Assembly: GCF_017356245.1 (NCBI RefSeq)
Contig: NZ_JAFMZZ010000001.1
Span: 3,224,533-3,288,532 of the forward strand
DNA: 64,000 nt
Origin: Bordetella petrii
GTDB lineage: Bacteria > Pseudomonadota > Gammaproteobacteria > Burkholderiales > Burkholderiaceae_B
Direction: 5' to 3'
Position numbers and translations under genes: made by a program
In this document: one piece after another, positions 12,237-21,195 of the stretch
Layout: each line of letters starts with the position of its first letter
Numbering within the stretch: the stretch's first letter is position 1
Notes under the pieces: generated by a model
Seen by the model: the letters and a program-made list of their open reading frames with translations, nothing else
What the model was told of the DNA's origin: nothing
The model's database searches: none

Positions 12237-12569
12237 ATGTCGCAAGCCGCTACCTGCCAATGGCGCAGCATCTGCCATATCGACGAGATTCCGCCGCTGG
12301 GCGCGCGCGTGGTGCAGCGTCCGGGCCAGGACAACGTGGCCGTATTCCGCACCGGCGACGACCAGGTCTACGCCGTGGTCGACCGCTGCCCGCACAAGGG
12401 CGGCCCGCTGTCGGCCGGGCTGGTGCACGGCCGCTCGGTGGCCTGCCCGCTGCACGGCTGGGTGATGGACCTGGCCAGCGGCCAGGCCCAGGCGCCCGAT
12501 GAAGGCTGTGTGCAGACCCTGCCGGTAAAGGTGGACGACGGCGCGGTGTACCTGGGCCTTGCAGAGTGA
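12237..12569 (+). CDS. nirD: Nitrite reductase small subunit NirD
   Basis: NirD is the small Rieske-fold partner of NirB. The 110-aa protein carries both halves of a Rieske 2Fe-2S site, C51-x-H53 (CPHKGG) and C70-x2-H73 (CPLHGW), so here it probably does bind a cluster, unlike the E. coli form. It starts eight bases after nirB and overlaps the nasA start by four bases (GTGA). Confidence 0.95.
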   Translation: MSQAATCQWRSICHIDEIPPLGARVVQRPGQDNVAVFRTGDDQVYAVVDRCPHKGGPLSAGLVHGRSVACPLHGWVMDLASGQAQAPDEGCVQTLPVKVDDGAVYLGLAE

Positions 12570-15259
12570 AAGCCCGCCCCCGAAGCGCTGCGCTGGAACA
12601 CACAGTAGCGTCGGTTTGCTGTTATTGCGGCACGGGTTGCGGCGTGCGGGTGACGGCGCGCGACGGACGCGTGGTGGCGGTGGCGGGCGACCCCGCCCAT
12701 CCGTCCAACCAGGGCAGGCTGTGCAGCAAGGGGCTGGCGCTGGCCGATACCGTGCGCCACGATGCGGCGCGCGTGCTGCGGGCCGAATGGCGCCCCGAGC
12801 GCGGCCGCGAGCGCGCGCCGGTGGCGCTGGACGACGCCCTGGACCTGGCCGCCGGCCGGCTGGCCGCCGCCATCGGCATGCACGGGCCGGACGCCGTGGG
12901 CTTTTACCTGTCGGGCCAGCTGCTTACCGAAGACTACGCCGTCTTCAACAAGCTGGCGCGCGCGCTGGTGGGCACCAACAATATCGACACGAATTCGCGG
13001 CTGTGCATGTCCAGCGCGGTGTCGGGCTACAAGCTGACGCTGGGCGCCGACGCGCCGCCGGCCTGCTACGAAGACCTGGAACAGGCCGACACCGTGTTGA
13101 TCGCCGGTTCCAACATGGCTTATGCGCATCCCGTGCTGTTCCGCCGGCTGGAAGCCGCCAAGGCGGCGCGCCCCGGCATGAAGATCGTGGTGGTGGACCC
13201 CCGCCGCACCGACACCGCCGCGCTGGCCGACCTGCACCTGCCGATTGCGCCCGGCACGGACGTGGCGCTGTTCCATGCCATGCTGAACGTCATGGTGTGG
13301 GAAGATCTGGTCGACCCGGCCTATATCGCGGCCCACACGGCCGGCTTCGCCGCCTTGAAGGCGCGCGTGCACGAATTCACGCCGCGCGCGGCGCAGGATG
13401 TCTGCGGCGTGCCGGCGGCCGACATCGTGCAGGCGGCGCGCTGGTTCGGCCAGGCGGGCGCCGCCCTGTCGCTGTACACCATGGGGCTGAACCAGTCCAG
13501 CAGCGGCACGGCCAAGAACGGCGCGCTGATCAACCTGCACCTGGCCACCGGCCAGATCGGCCGGCCCGGCGCCGGGCCGTTTTCGCTGACCGGCCAGCCC
13601 AACGCCATGGGCGGGCGCGAGGCCGGCGGCATGGCCACGCTGCTGCCCGGCCACCGCGACCCGGGCACGCCGGCGCATCGCCGGGAAGTGGCCGCGCTAT
13701 GGGGGGTGGACAGCCTGCCCGCCGCGCCCGGCAAGCCGGCGCTGGAAATGTTCGACGCGGTGCTGGAAGGCCGCATCAAGGTGCTGTGGATCGCCGCCAC
13801 CAACCCGGCCCAGTCGCTGCCCGAACAGGCGAAGGTGCGCGCCGCCCTGCAGAAAGCCGAATTCGTCATCGTGCAAGAAGCCTATGCCGGCACCGAGACT
13901 CTGGCCTATGCCGACCTGGTGCTGCCGGCGGCCACCTGGCCCGAAAAATCGGGCACCGCCACCAATTCCGAGCGCCGCATCAGCCGTGTGCGCGCGGCCA
14001 TCGAGCCGCCCGGCGATGCCCGGCCCGACTGGCGACTGGCCGCCGCAGTGGCGCGGCGCCTGGCCCGGCTGGTGGCGCCCGAAAAAGCGGCCTTGTTCGA
14101 CTACCCCGACGAAAGCGCCGTGTTCGCCGAACACGCGCGCATGACCGCCGGGCGCGACCTGGATTACAGCGCCGTGGATTATGTCCTGCTCGAGCGGGCG
14201 GGGCCCGTGCAATGGCCGTACCGCGGCGGCGCGGCCGCGCCGCGCCTGTACGCCGACGGGCGCTTCGCCACTGCCGACGGCCGCGCGCGCTTTTACGACA
14301 CGGGCTACACGCCGGTGGCCGAGCCGGTCTCGGCGCCGTATCCGCTGCGCCTGACCACCGGCCGGCTGCGCGATCACTGGCACACGCTGGCGCGCACCGG
14401 CCTGGCCCCGGCGCTGACCCGCCATGTGGAAGAACCCTGGCTGTCGCTGCACCCGCTCGACCTGGAACGCCTGAAGCTGGCGCCGGGCGCCCTGGCGCGG
14501 GTGCGTTCGCGGCGCGGCGCCATCGTGCTGCCGGCGCGGCCCGACGACGCCCTCAAGCCCGGCCACGCCTTTCTGCCCATGCACTGGGGCAGTGCCTATA
14601 TGGCCGGCCTGGGCGTGAATGCGCTGACCAATCCGTCGCGCGACCCGGTTTCGCGCCAGCCCGAGCTCAAGCACACCGCCGTGGCCGTGGCGCCGGCGCG
14701 CCTGCCATGGCAGGCCATGGGCTGGCTGGCCGGCGACGCGGCCCTGCTGCGCCAGCGCCTGGCGCCGTGGCTGCGGCGCTTCGAGTATGCGGCGCTGCTG
14801 CCCTGCGCGGCGGGCCCCGGCGTGCGGCTGCGCGTGGCGGCCGATTCGGCGCCGCCGCCGCATGTGGTGGACGCGTTGGCGCAGGCGCTGGGGCTGGAAC
14901 ACCCGGACGCGGCGTTCGACGATGCCTCGCGCGGCGTGCTGCGGCGCCTGAGCCTGGCCGACGGCGAGCCGGCCGCCTTTCTGCTGGCCGGCGATGTGCG
15001 CGCCCATGATGGCCTGCTGGCCTGGGCCGACGGAGGCCAGGCGCCGGCCAGCCTGGCCATGCTGCTGATGGGGCGCACCCAGGCGCCGCCCCGCGCCCGC
15101 ACCGTGTGCGCCTGCGCCGGGGTCACCGAGCAGGCCATCCGGGCCGGCGCCGAAGCCGGCCTGGATGCCGAAGAGCTGAAGGCGCGCCTGGGCTGCGGGT
15201 CCGGCTGCGGCTCGTGCATGCCCGAAGTGCGCCGCCTGGCCGCGCTGCACGCGGCCTGA
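12566..15259 (+). CDS. nasA: Assimilatory nitrate reductase, catalytic subunit
   Basis: This molybdopterin enzyme reduces nitrate to nitrite, feeding NirBD. The 897-aa protein starts at a GTG inside the nirD stop. The N-terminal 4Fe-4S motif is C18-x2-C21-x3-C25 with C53. Molybdopterin-dinucleotide domains follow, for example FNKLARALVGTNNIDTNSRLC and TATNSERRIS, then a molydopterin-binding C-terminal part (TTGRLRDHWHTLARTG). The last 60 residues form a BFD-type Fe-S domain (CAC near 848 and CGSGCGSC near 876-883), a known extension in NasA/NasC types that may accept electrons directly. No twin-arginine signal is present, so it is cytoplasmic. Confidence 0.95.
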   Translation: MKARPRSAALEHTVASVCCYCGTGCGVRVTARDGRVVAVAGDPAHPSNQGRLCSKGLALADTVRHDAARVLRAEWRPERGRERAPVALDDALDLAAGRLAAAIGMHGPDAVGFYLSGQLLTEDYAVFNKLARALVGTNNIDTNSRLCMSSAVSGYKLTLGADAPPACYEDLEQADTVLIAGSNMAYAHPVLFRRLEAAKAARPGMKIVVVDPRRTDTAALADLHLPIAPGTDVALFHAMLNVMVWEDLVDPAYIAAHTAGFAALKARVHEFTPRAAQDVCGVPAADIVQAARWFGQAGAALSLYTMGLNQSSSGTAKNGALINLHLATGQIGRPGAGPFSLTGQPNAMGGREAGGMATLLPGHRDPGTPAHRREVAALWGVDSLPAAPGKPALEMFDAVLEGRIKVLWIAATNPAQSLPEQAKVRAALQKAEFVIVQEAYAGTETLAYADLVLPAATWPEKSGTATNSERRISRVRAAIEPPGDARPDWRLAAAVARRLARLVAPEKAALFDYPDESAVFAEHARMTAGRDLDYSAVDYVLLERAGPVQWPYRGGAAAPRLYADGRFATADGRARFYDTGYTPVAEPVSAPYPLRLTTGRLRDHWHTLARTGLAPALTRHVEEPWLSLHPLDLERLKLAPGALARVRSRRGAIVLPARPDDALKPGHAFLPMHWGSAYMAGLGVNALTNPSRDPVSRQPELKHTAVAVAPARLPWQAMGWLAGDAALLRQRLAPWLRRFEYAALLPCAAGPGVRLRVAADSAPPPHVVDALAQALGLEHPDAAFDDASRGVLRRLSLADGEPAAFLLAGDVRAHDGLLAWADGGQAPASLAMLLMGRTQAPPRARTVCACAGVTEQAIRAGAEAGLDAEELKARLGCGSGCGSCMPEVRRLAALHAA

Positions 15260-15280
15260 GGCGGCGGGGCGGGCGAAGGG

Positions 15281-15979
15281 TTATGGCTGCTTGATGACGG
15301 CCAGGAAGGCCGGGTCCTTGGCCAGCTCTTCGATGTTCAGGCGGATAGTGTCGTTGAGCGCGCCGAAGAAGTTGGCGAATTTGGCGGTGCGGCGCTTGAT
15401 TTCCTTGGTGGCCTGGTATGCCGGCTTGCCGCTGGCCTTGTCCGTGGCCACATAGGCGATCCGCAGCGTCCAGTCCACCGAATAGCCGAGGTCGTCGATC
15501 AGGAATTCCTCGATGTCGCCGGTCAGCAGGGTAGGTTGCGCGGCGCCGTTGACCTTGACGCCCATGAAACGCAGTTCGGTGAACGTGGCATCGCGTATCA
15601 GATCCTTGATGTCTTTTTCCAGCAGGATGCTGCCCAGGGCCGTGTTGCGGATCTGGTTGGGCGCAATTTTGCTGGGCCGGTAGCTGCCCGGCATGCCGCC
15701 GCTGGCCTGCTGCGAGGTGGACAGGCCGGCGTTGGCATGGCGCTGCTCTGTGGGAGCCTGGGCCGGCGCGCCGGGGTCGGCCTTGTTCGGATCGTAGGTG
15801 AAGGCCCCGACCTCGACGGCGCCTTCGGCGCTCAGCACCGACGACGGCGAATAGGTGACGGGAATCGTGTTGGGCGTGTTTGCGCAGCCGGCCAGCATGG
15901 CCGTGCCCGCCAGGGCAATCCAGCAGAGGGTCCGGCGCAGCGGTGCGAAGAAGCGATATGACGGGAGCGGCATGGCCAT
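15281..15979 (-). CDS. Predicted lipoprotein of unknown function
   Basis: The 232-aa product has a basic N-terminus, a hydrophobic segment and a lipobox LAGC with the lipidated Cys at residue 32, so it should be anchored in the envelope. The rest is soluble, with a disordered Gly/Pro/Gln stretch near residues 65-95, then a mixed fold rich in charged residues. I do not recognise a characterised family; the general build recalls YajG-like lipoproteins. ATG at 15973 is an equally possible start. It is convergent with nasA. Confidence 0.75.
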   Translation of the reverse strand: MAMPLPSYRFFAPLRRTLCWIALAGTAMLAGCANTPNTIPVTYSPSSVLSAEGAVEVGAFTYDPNKADPGAPAQAPTEQRHANAGLSTSQQASGGMPGSYRPSKIAPNQIRNTALGSILLEKDIKDLIRDATFTELRFMGVKVNGAAQPTLLTGDIEEFLIDDLGYSVDWTLRIAYVATDKASGKPAYQATKEIKRRTAKFANFFGALNDTIRLNIEELAKDPAFLAVIKQP

Positions 15980-16007
15980 GGATAAGTGAGGAAGGGAAGC
16001 GCGATTC

Positions 16008-16040
16008 TATACAAAATAAAACCAAATATTTATTTGTATA
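16008..16040. promoter_or_regulatory. AT-rich imperfect palindrome in a divergent promoter region
   Basis: TATACAAAATAAA (16008-16020) is mirrored by TTTATTTGTATA (16029-16040) with one base missing. It is the only strongly AT-rich stretch in the neighbourhood and lies between two divergent envelope genes, so it may be an operator or part of a promoter. No regulator gene is adjacent. Confidence 0.35.
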
Positions 16041-16120
16041 TAGCCATGTATCGGTTGTTTCCGGCCGCTGCGCCGCTTGCTCCCAGGCCGGCCGCCAGCC
16101 GGTCAACCGGTGTAGTATCG

Positions 16121-16150
16121 AAAAACCATGCCCTGCGGCATGGTTTTTTT
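16121..16150. terminator. Bidirectional terminator-like hairpin in a gene leader
   Basis: AACCATGCC (16124-16132) and GGCATGGTT (16137-16145) form a nine-pair stem with a four-base loop, preceded by a run of A and followed by a run of T (16144-16150). It has the form of a rho-independent terminator on either strand. It ends only about 20 bases before the GTG start of the next gene. Confidence 0.65.
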
Positions 16151-16169
16151 GAGCTTTCAGGAGTCCCGG

Positions 16170-16895
16170 GTGGCGGCACGCTTCTTTTCTTGTTTATTCC
16201 TGGCGGGCGCGGCCGGCTGGTCGGCCCAGGCGCTGGCCGGCGTGTGCGATGCGCGCTTCATGCACAACGGCGGGGCGGTGCAATTGACCGGTTCGGGCAA
16301 CCTGAGCCTGGGCGCCGACCTGAGCTTCGCCGAGGTGGCCAAGACCGACTCGGCCAACTGCCGGGCGCGCGTACAGGGCACCGCCAGCTTCAGCTATGCC
16401 GGCCTGCCGGCCGGCAAATCCAAACTCGACTACTTGATGACCATCAAGAACGGCAAGGCCGAGTTCGTGCGTTATGCCAAGGCGGGTGAAAAACCCGAAA
16501 ACCACGGGCAGTTCGACCTGCGCATGCTGGGGCTGTTTGCCTACGACGGCAAAATCTCGCAGGGCCAGCGCATGCCGGGCGCCGTCTACCGGCTGAACAT
16601 CGGCAAGGATGCCCCGGTGGGCGGGCAGCCCACCACGGTGGTGCGCATCGGCGAAAAAACCGTGGGCGCGCAACAATCCATGGACACGGCGCTGGGCCGC
16701 CAGTCGTGCTGGCCGATCCACTACACGCGCAATACCGACCCCACCCTGGCCACTTTCCAGGGCATTACGCTGCCCATTCCGGGCATGAACACCACCGTCA
16801 CCGACTGGTACTGCCCGGCGGTGAATCTGGTGATGCGCCAGGACATCGACCAGGCCGGGGTGAAGTCCGCGGTCGAGATTACGCAAATCAAGTAG
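16170..16895 (+). CDS. Secreted protein of unknown function
   Basis: The best start is GTG at 16170, eight bases after an AGGAG ribosome-binding site; an upstream in-frame ATG at 16128 falls inside a terminator hairpin. The 241-aa product has a signal peptide (ARFFSCLFLAGAAGWSAQALA) cleaved after Ala-Leu-Ala. The mature part has scattered Cys residues that could form disulfides (CDARF, CRARV, SCWPI, WYCPA). No known domain is recognised. Periplasmic or outer-surface placement is inferred from the signal only. Confidence 0.75.
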   Translation: MAARFFSCLFLAGAAGWSAQALAGVCDARFMHNGGAVQLTGSGNLSLGADLSFAEVAKTDSANCRARVQGTASFSYAGLPAGKSKLDYLMTIKNGKAEFVRYAKAGEKPENHGQFDLRMLGLFAYDGKISQGQRMPGAVYRLNIGKDAPVGGQPTTVVRIGEKTVGAQQSMDTALGRQSCWPIHYTRNTDPTLATFQGITLPIPGMNTTVTDWYCPAVNLVMRQDIDQAGVKSAVEITQIK

Positions 16896-16977
16896 CAGTC
16901 GGTAGCAGCAGCCCCGCGATTTTGCCCTGCGCCGCTGGTATGATGGATCTGTCACCGACACATCAACAGGAGCCTTC

Positions 16978-17295
16978 ATGACCACCCGACGATCCGAGGA
17001 AGTCGCCAAAGAAAAACTCATCGACAGCGTCAAAAGCAGCCTGAACGATGCAGAAAACCTGTTGCGCGAAGCCGCCTCCAGTTCCGGCGACAAGGCCACC
17101 GAGCTGCGCGACCGCGCCATGGCCTCGCTCAAGCGCACCCGCGAGGCGCTGTACGACGCCCAGGATGCCGTGCTGGAACGCGGCCGCAAGGCGGCGCGCG
17201 CCACCGACGACTACGTGCACGACAATCCCTGGCAAGCCATCGGCATCGCGGGCGTGACCGGCCTGCTGCTGGGCCTGCTGATCTCTCGCCGCTAA
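16978..17295 (+). CDS. DUF883 (YqjD/ElaB-like) membrane protein
   Basis: The 105-aa protein has a long amphipathic helical N-terminal part and a single C-terminal membrane helix with the family ending NPWQAIGIAGVTGLLLGLLISRR. YqjD-type proteins are tail-anchored and ribosome-associated in stationary phase in E. coli; the same role here is inference. It starts a rightward trio with a YqjE-like and a YqjK-like gene, the same order as yqjD-yqjE-yqjK in E. coli. Confidence 0.88.
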   Translation: MTTRRSEEVAKEKLIDSVKSSLNDAENLLREAASSSGDKATELRDRAMASLKRTREALYDAQDAVLERGRKAARATDDYVHDNPWQAIGIAGVTGLLLGLLISRR

Positions 17296-17337
17296 GGGCG
17301 CGGGGCCGGCCGCCCGGCGGCCGGCCCGCTCTTGCCC

Positions 17338-17757
17338 ATGGGCCTGCGCAGATCCGTATTCGGCGTGGCAGGCAGCCTGGTCGGGCTGCTGCGTACCCGC
17401 CTGGAATTGTTCGCCTTGGAAGCCGCCGAAGAAAAGGCGCGGCTGATCAAGTTGCTGGGCATGGCGTTTGCCGCCTTGCTGTTCCTGACCCTGGCCGTGC
17501 TGGTGTTCAGCGTCACCATTGCGGTGGCGTTCTGGCCCACCGAAGACCGCTACCTGGCCCTGGGCCTGCTGGCTGCCCTGTATGCCGTGATCGGCGTGGT
17601 GCTGCTGTTGCTGGTGCGGCGCGAACTGGTGTCCGGGCCCGCGCCGTTTTCGGCCACCTTCGAAGAGCTGGGCCGCGATGCCGACCTGCTCGGCAGCGTG
17701 CACGCCGCCCGGGCCGAACAAGACGCCCTGGCCGAGCGCCAGCGCGACGAGGGCTGA
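17338..17757 (+). CDS. YqjE-like membrane protein (phage-holin-3-like family)
   Basis: The 139-aa protein has two strong membrane helices (about residues 41-65 and 73-95) after an N-terminal amphipathic region with LLRTRLELFALEAAEEK, the hallmark of the YqjE/DUF1469 family. The family is often labelled phage holin, but the context here is chromosomal. ATG 17338 is preferred over TTG 17332. It lies between the YqjD-like and YqjK-like genes, three bases before the latter. Confidence 0.85.
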   Translation: MGLRRSVFGVAGSLVGLLRTRLELFALEAAEEKARLIKLLGMAFAALLFLTLAVLVFSVTIAVAFWPTEDRYLALGLLAALYAVIGVVLLLLVRRELVSGPAPFSATFEELGRDADLLGSVHAARAEQDALAERQRDEG

Positions 17758-17760
17758 GCC

Positions 17761-18129
17761 ATGGCCAACAAACCCTCAGCGGCGGTCGACCGCGCAGTGC
17801 GCATCGAACTGCTGCGCGCCCGCGCGGCCATCGAGCGCGAGTCGCTGGCGCACGACATCGCCTCGGCCAGCCGTTCGCTCGAACCGCGCAATCTGCTCAA
17901 GCGCTGGCTGCCCGGGCTGGCGCGCGGCAATCTGTCGAACCTGGTGTGGCAGGGCGTGTCGCTGGCGCGCCGCTATCCGTTCATCAGTTCCACCGTGTCG
18001 GCCCTGGTCATGGGGCGCGGCAAGCGGTCGCGGCTGCTGCGGCTGGCCGGCGGCGCGCTGCTGGGCTGGCAGGTGTTCAAGGCCTGGCGCGATACGCGCG
18101 ACACCGATGCCGGCCCGCCGGCGCGCTGA
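17761..18129 (+). CDS. YqjK-like protein of unknown function
   Basis: The 122-aa product is basic and Arg-rich at both ends, with a weak hydrophobic stretch near residues 64-80 and another near 93-105. Its place after yqjD- and yqjE-like genes suggests it is the third member of that envelope module, but sequence similarity to E. coli YqjK is weak. It is convergent with ubiD, whose stop codon abuts it. Confidence 0.7.
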   Translation: MANKPSAAVDRAVRIELLRARAAIERESLAHDIASASRSLEPRNLLKRWLPGLARGNLSNLVWQGVSLARRYPFISSTVSALVMGRGKRSRLLRLAGGALLGWQVFKAWRDTRDTDAGPPAR

Positions 18130-19674
18130 TCACAGCCCCAGCCCGCCCCATATTTCGTCCACCCGCCGCTTGACGGCCTCGTCCATGGCAATGGGGCGGC
18201 CCCATTCGCGGTCGGTTTCGCCGGGCCACTTGTTGGTGGCGTCCAGGCCCATCTTGCCGCCCAGGCCCGACACGGGCGAGGCGAAATCCAGGTAGTCGAT
18301 GGGCGTGCGCTCCACCAGCACCGTGTCGCGCACCGGGTCCATGCGCGTGGTAATGGCCCACACCACTTCGGGCCAGTTGCGCGGGTCGATGTCTTCGTCC
18401 ACCACCACGATGAACTTCGTATACATGAACTGGCGCAGCACACTCCACAGGCCGAACATCACGCGCTTGGCGTGGCCCGCGTATTGCTTGCGGATGGACA
18501 CCACCGCCAGCCGGTAGCTGCAGCCTTCGGGCGGCAGGTAGAAATCCACGATCTCGGGCAGCTGCCGGCGCAGCAGCGGCACGAACACTTCATTGAGCGC
18601 CACGCCCAGCACGGCGGGCTCGTCGGGCGGTTTGCCGGTATAGGTGGTGTGGTACACCGGATCGCGCCGCATGGTGATGCGGTCCACCGTGAACACCGGA
18701 AACCAGTCCTGTTCGTTGTAGTAGCCGGTGTGGTCGCCGTAGGGGCCTTCCAGCGCCATTTCGTAGCCGGTGTCGGGCGGCGGCGGCGCGCCCTCGGGCA
18801 CGGCCGGCGCCACGGCGCGCGGGTCGCCGGACGGCAGCAGGTGGCCTTCCAGCACGATCTCGGCCCAGGCCGGTACCGACAATTCGCTGCCCAGCGCCTG
18901 CCCGACTTCGGTGCGCGAGCCGCGCAGCAGGCCGGCGAACTGGTATTCGGACAGGCTGTCGGGCACCGGCGTGACGGCCCCCAGAATGGTGGCGGGGTCG
19001 GCGCCCAGCGCCACCGCCACCGGAAACGGCGTGCCCGGATGCGCGCGCGCGTGTTCGCGGAAGTCCAGCGCGCCGCCGCGGTGCGACAGCCAGCGCATGA
19101 TCAGCTTGTTCGGCGCAATGGGCTGCTGGCGGTAGATGCCCAGGTTCTGCCGGCGCGCATTGGGGCCGCGCGTGACGACCAGGCCCCAGGTCAGCAGCGG
19201 CGCCACGTCGCCCGGCCAGCAGGTCTGGATGGGCAGGCGCGCCAGGTCGACATCGGCGCCTTCCCAGACGATTTCCTGGCAGGCCGGGCTGCGCACCCGC
19301 TTCGGCGCCATGTCCCACAGCGCCGATTTCAGCATGGCCACTTTGCCCAGCGCATCGCGCAGCCCGCGCGGCGCTTCGGGCTCGCGCAGCGAGGCCAGCA
19401 GCTCGCCCGTGTCGCGCAGCGCGCTGACGTCGTCGGCCCCCATGCCCCAGGCTACCCGCTGCGGCGTGCCGAACAGATTGGTCAGTACCGGCATGGCCGC
19501 CCGCGCGCCGTTGTGCGTGGCGTGCTCGAACAGCAGGGCGGGGCCCTGGGCGCGCAGCACGCGGTCGGACAGCTCGGTCATTTCCAGGTGTGTCGAGACA
19601 GGCGCGGTAATGCGCTTGAGCTGGCCGCGCAGCTCCAGTTGCTGCAAGAAGTCTCTAAGGTCGCGGTATTTCAC
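18130..19674 (-). CDS. ubiD: UbiD, 4-hydroxy-3-polyprenylbenzoate decarboxylase
   Basis: UbiD removes the carboxyl group of 3-polyprenyl-4-hydroxybenzoate in ubiquinone synthesis, using prenylated FMN made by UbiX. The 514-aa length is close to the 497 aa of E. coli. The typical start [21 protein letters not shown] and the conserved blocks [25 protein letters not shown] and DEDIDPRNW are present. No ubiX lies in the window. The 83-base gap to the divergent transglycosylase gene should hold both promoters. Confidence 0.95.
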   Translation of the reverse strand: MKYRDLRDFLQQLELRGQLKRITAPVSTHLEMTELSDRVLRAQGPALLFEHATHNGARAAMPVLTNLFGTPQRVAWGMGADDVSALRDTGELLASLREPEAPRGLRDALGKVAMLKSALWDMAPKRVRSPACQEIVWEGADVDLARLPIQTCWPGDVAPLLTWGLVVTRGPNARRQNLGIYRQQPIAPNKLIMRWLSHRGGALDFREHARAHPGTPFPVAVALGADPATILGAVTPVPDSLSEYQFAGLLRGSRTEVGQALGSELSVPAWAEIVLEGHLLPSGDPRAVAPAVPEGAPPPPDTGYEMALEGPYGDHTGYYNEQDWFPVFTVDRITMRRDPVYHTTYTGKPPDEPAVLGVALNEVFVPLLRRQLPEIVDFYLPPEGCSYRLAVVSIRKQYAGHAKRVMFGLWSVLRQFMYTKFIVVVDEDIDPRNWPEVVWAITTRMDPVRDTVLVERTPIDYLDFASPVSGLGGKMGLDATNKWPGETDREWGRPIAMDEAVKRRVDEIWGGLGL

Positions 19675-19757
19675 TACAGATCCCGGTCAATTCGTTACAT
19701 TTTTGGGGTTGAACAGAGGTTAACATCCAGACCTTCTTTTCCACGCAGGAGGTCTCC

Positions 19758-20594
19758 ATGCCCGATGCGTCAGTGGCAGGCCTGTTCCGTCAGACCGCCC
19801 AAGGAGTGCACCACCATCTTGCCGAATGGCTGCGCATCTGCTGTACCTACCTGGGTATCGCGGTGATCGTCACGGTAAGCATGGGCTTCGCCATGCCTGG
19901 TTTGCGCGACCAGGCCCTGCAGGTGCACAAAGCCTTGTTGACCGCCTTAGCGCCTACATCTGTGTCTTCCGGTCCGTTTGCCGACTCGGGATACGACCCC
20001 GCCTATGACACCCCTTCCGCGGTAGCCATGGCGATTCCGGCTGCGCCGTCCAGTAATGCCACCGGCTTCCTGGGCCCGCTGCGCAGCGACCTGCCGCCCG
20101 CCCCGCCCAGGAAAAAGGCGCGCAGCACCGTATCCGGGCCGCAGATCGAGGCGCTGCGCAACTATATCTCGCGCAAGTACCGCGTGGCTTATGACGCGAC
20201 CGCCGTGCTCGTGAACACGGTGTACAAAGTCGCGCGCGAAAAAGAGCTGGATCCGCTGCTGCTGCTGGCGGTGATTGCCATTGAATCGCGCTACAACCCG
20301 TTCGCCGAAAGCTCGGTGGGCGCGCAGGGCCTGATGCAGGTCATGACGCGCGTGCACCAGGACAAGTTCGACAAGCTGGGCGACGGCATGAACAATCCGC
20401 TGGATCCGATCGCCAATATCCGCGTCGGCACCACCATCCTGCGCGACTGCATCGACCGCCGCGGCTCGATCGACGGCGGCCTGGCCTGCTACGTGGGGGC
20501 CACCGGCCCCAGCGACGGCGGGTACGGGGCGAAAGTGCAGGCCGAGAGGCGGCGACTGGCGTTGGCGGCTGGGATCGCGTTGGCGCGAGAGTGA
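19758..20594 (+). CDS. Lytic transglycosylase, SLT domain
   Basis: This envelope enzyme should cleave the glycan strands of peptidoglycan. The 278-aa protein has one N-terminal hydrophobic segment (about residues 26-48) that may anchor it, a Pro/Ser/Ala-rich linker to about 125, and a C-terminal SLT domain. The catalytic Glu is E176 in AIESRYNPFAESSVGAQGLMQ, and the later blocks NIRVGTTILRD and ACYVGATGP fit the fold. A strong AGGAGG ribosome-binding site precedes the ATG. The YqjDEK-like trio lies just beyond ubiD. Confidence 0.92.
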   Translation: MPDASVAGLFRQTAQGVHHHLAEWLRICCTYLGIAVIVTVSMGFAMPGLRDQALQVHKALLTALAPTSVSSGPFADSGYDPAYDTPSAVAMAIPAAPSSNATGFLGPLRSDLPPAPPRKKARSTVSGPQIEALRNYISRKYRVAYDATAVLVNTVYKVAREKELDPLLLLAVIAIESRYNPFAESSVGAQGLMQVMTRVHQDKFDKLGDGMNNPLDPIANIRVGTTILRDCIDRRGSIDGGLACYVGATGPSDGGYGAKVQAERRRLALAAGIALARE

Positions 20595-20795
20595 TTCGCG
20601 GGGTGTTGCAGTTCATTCTTCTGGCGTCGAATCCGGCTTGCCGCGCCGCTGGGGCGAATCGAGTCCTTAAGTGCTTGGCCGCGACCTTTTGAGAAGAAAA
20701 AATCGTACGGAGCCGGCCATCCACGCCGCCCTGCGCGGCGCGGATGGCCATTCGGCCGATGGCACGCGTATGCCGGGTACTGCAGGTGTCTATTC

Positions 20796-20890
20796 CAGGT
20801 GTCTGGCTCCCGTCAGGGTGCCAGACACCGTGGAACGGAGACAGTCGTTGCACGTAGCGGTGTCAGGCACCTGCGGAGCCTGACACCTGG
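20796..20890 (+). repeat. REPIN-like two-hairpin element, copy A
   Basis: Hairpin 1 pairs GGTGTCTGGC (20798-20807) with GCCAGACACC (20820-20829). Hairpin 2 pairs GGTGTCAGGC (20859-20868) with GCCTGACACC (20878-20887). A 29-base spacer separates them. The two hairpins are inverted copies of one unit. The same element recurs at 23261, 27483, 32883 and 39237. Confidence 0.9.
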
Positions 20891-20925
20891 GCGAATTACC
20901 GAACCACGCATGCTGCCGAGCGAAT

Positions 20926-20960
20926 GGCTGTTCAAGCCGCGCTGGGCGGCTTGAACAGCC
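20926..20960. repeat. Perfect 14-bp stem-loop
   Basis: GGCTGTTCAAGCCG (20926-20939) is the exact reverse complement of 20947-20960, with a seven-base loop. A run of seven T residues begins a further dozen bases on, so a terminator for the upstream gene is possible but the spacing is poor. Confidence 0.7.
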
Positions 20961-21061
20961 GGCCCTGCAAGATTTTTTTCCTTTCCAGGGGCGCGGCCAA
21001 GCATTCAAGAACTCAGCCGGTCCCGGCGATGCCGGATATTGCATCCATCGCGAGCCGGCGT

Positions 21062-21154
21062 GGCGTGGCGTGAGTGCCGCGGCGCCTCGGAGCCGGACCC
21101 GGGCGCGCGGGGCGCCCGGACGGCTTCGTGAAGCCAAGGCGCTCACGCCACGCC
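21062..21154. repeat. Branched inverted repeat
   Basis: A 17-base arm (21062-21078) pairs with 21138-21154 with one G-T wobble. Inside it are a CCGGGCGC/GCGCCCGG-type stem and a perfect GGCTTC-GT-GAAGCC hairpin (21122-21135). The whole could fold as a multi-branched structure in DNA or RNA. I saw no second copy in the window. Confidence 0.6.
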
Positions 21155-21195
21155 GGCGCCAGAAGAAAGACCAGAGCAACAACCCCCCCTCCGTT

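Larger units (their letters stand above)
20595..21195. other. 601-base intergenic region packed with palindromes
   Basis: No gene is supported here. It holds, in order, an imperfect hairpin (20715-20749, GGCCATCC paired with GGATGGCC), a REPIN-like element, a perfect 14-bp stem-loop and a larger branched inverted repeat. It separates the transglycosylase gene from the convergent aminotransferase gene. Confidence 0.8.

Noticed and set aside
17338..17757. Phage holin, hinting at a prophage
   Set aside because: The family label is historical. The gene sits in a YqjD-YqjE-YqjK order with no phage genes nearby.
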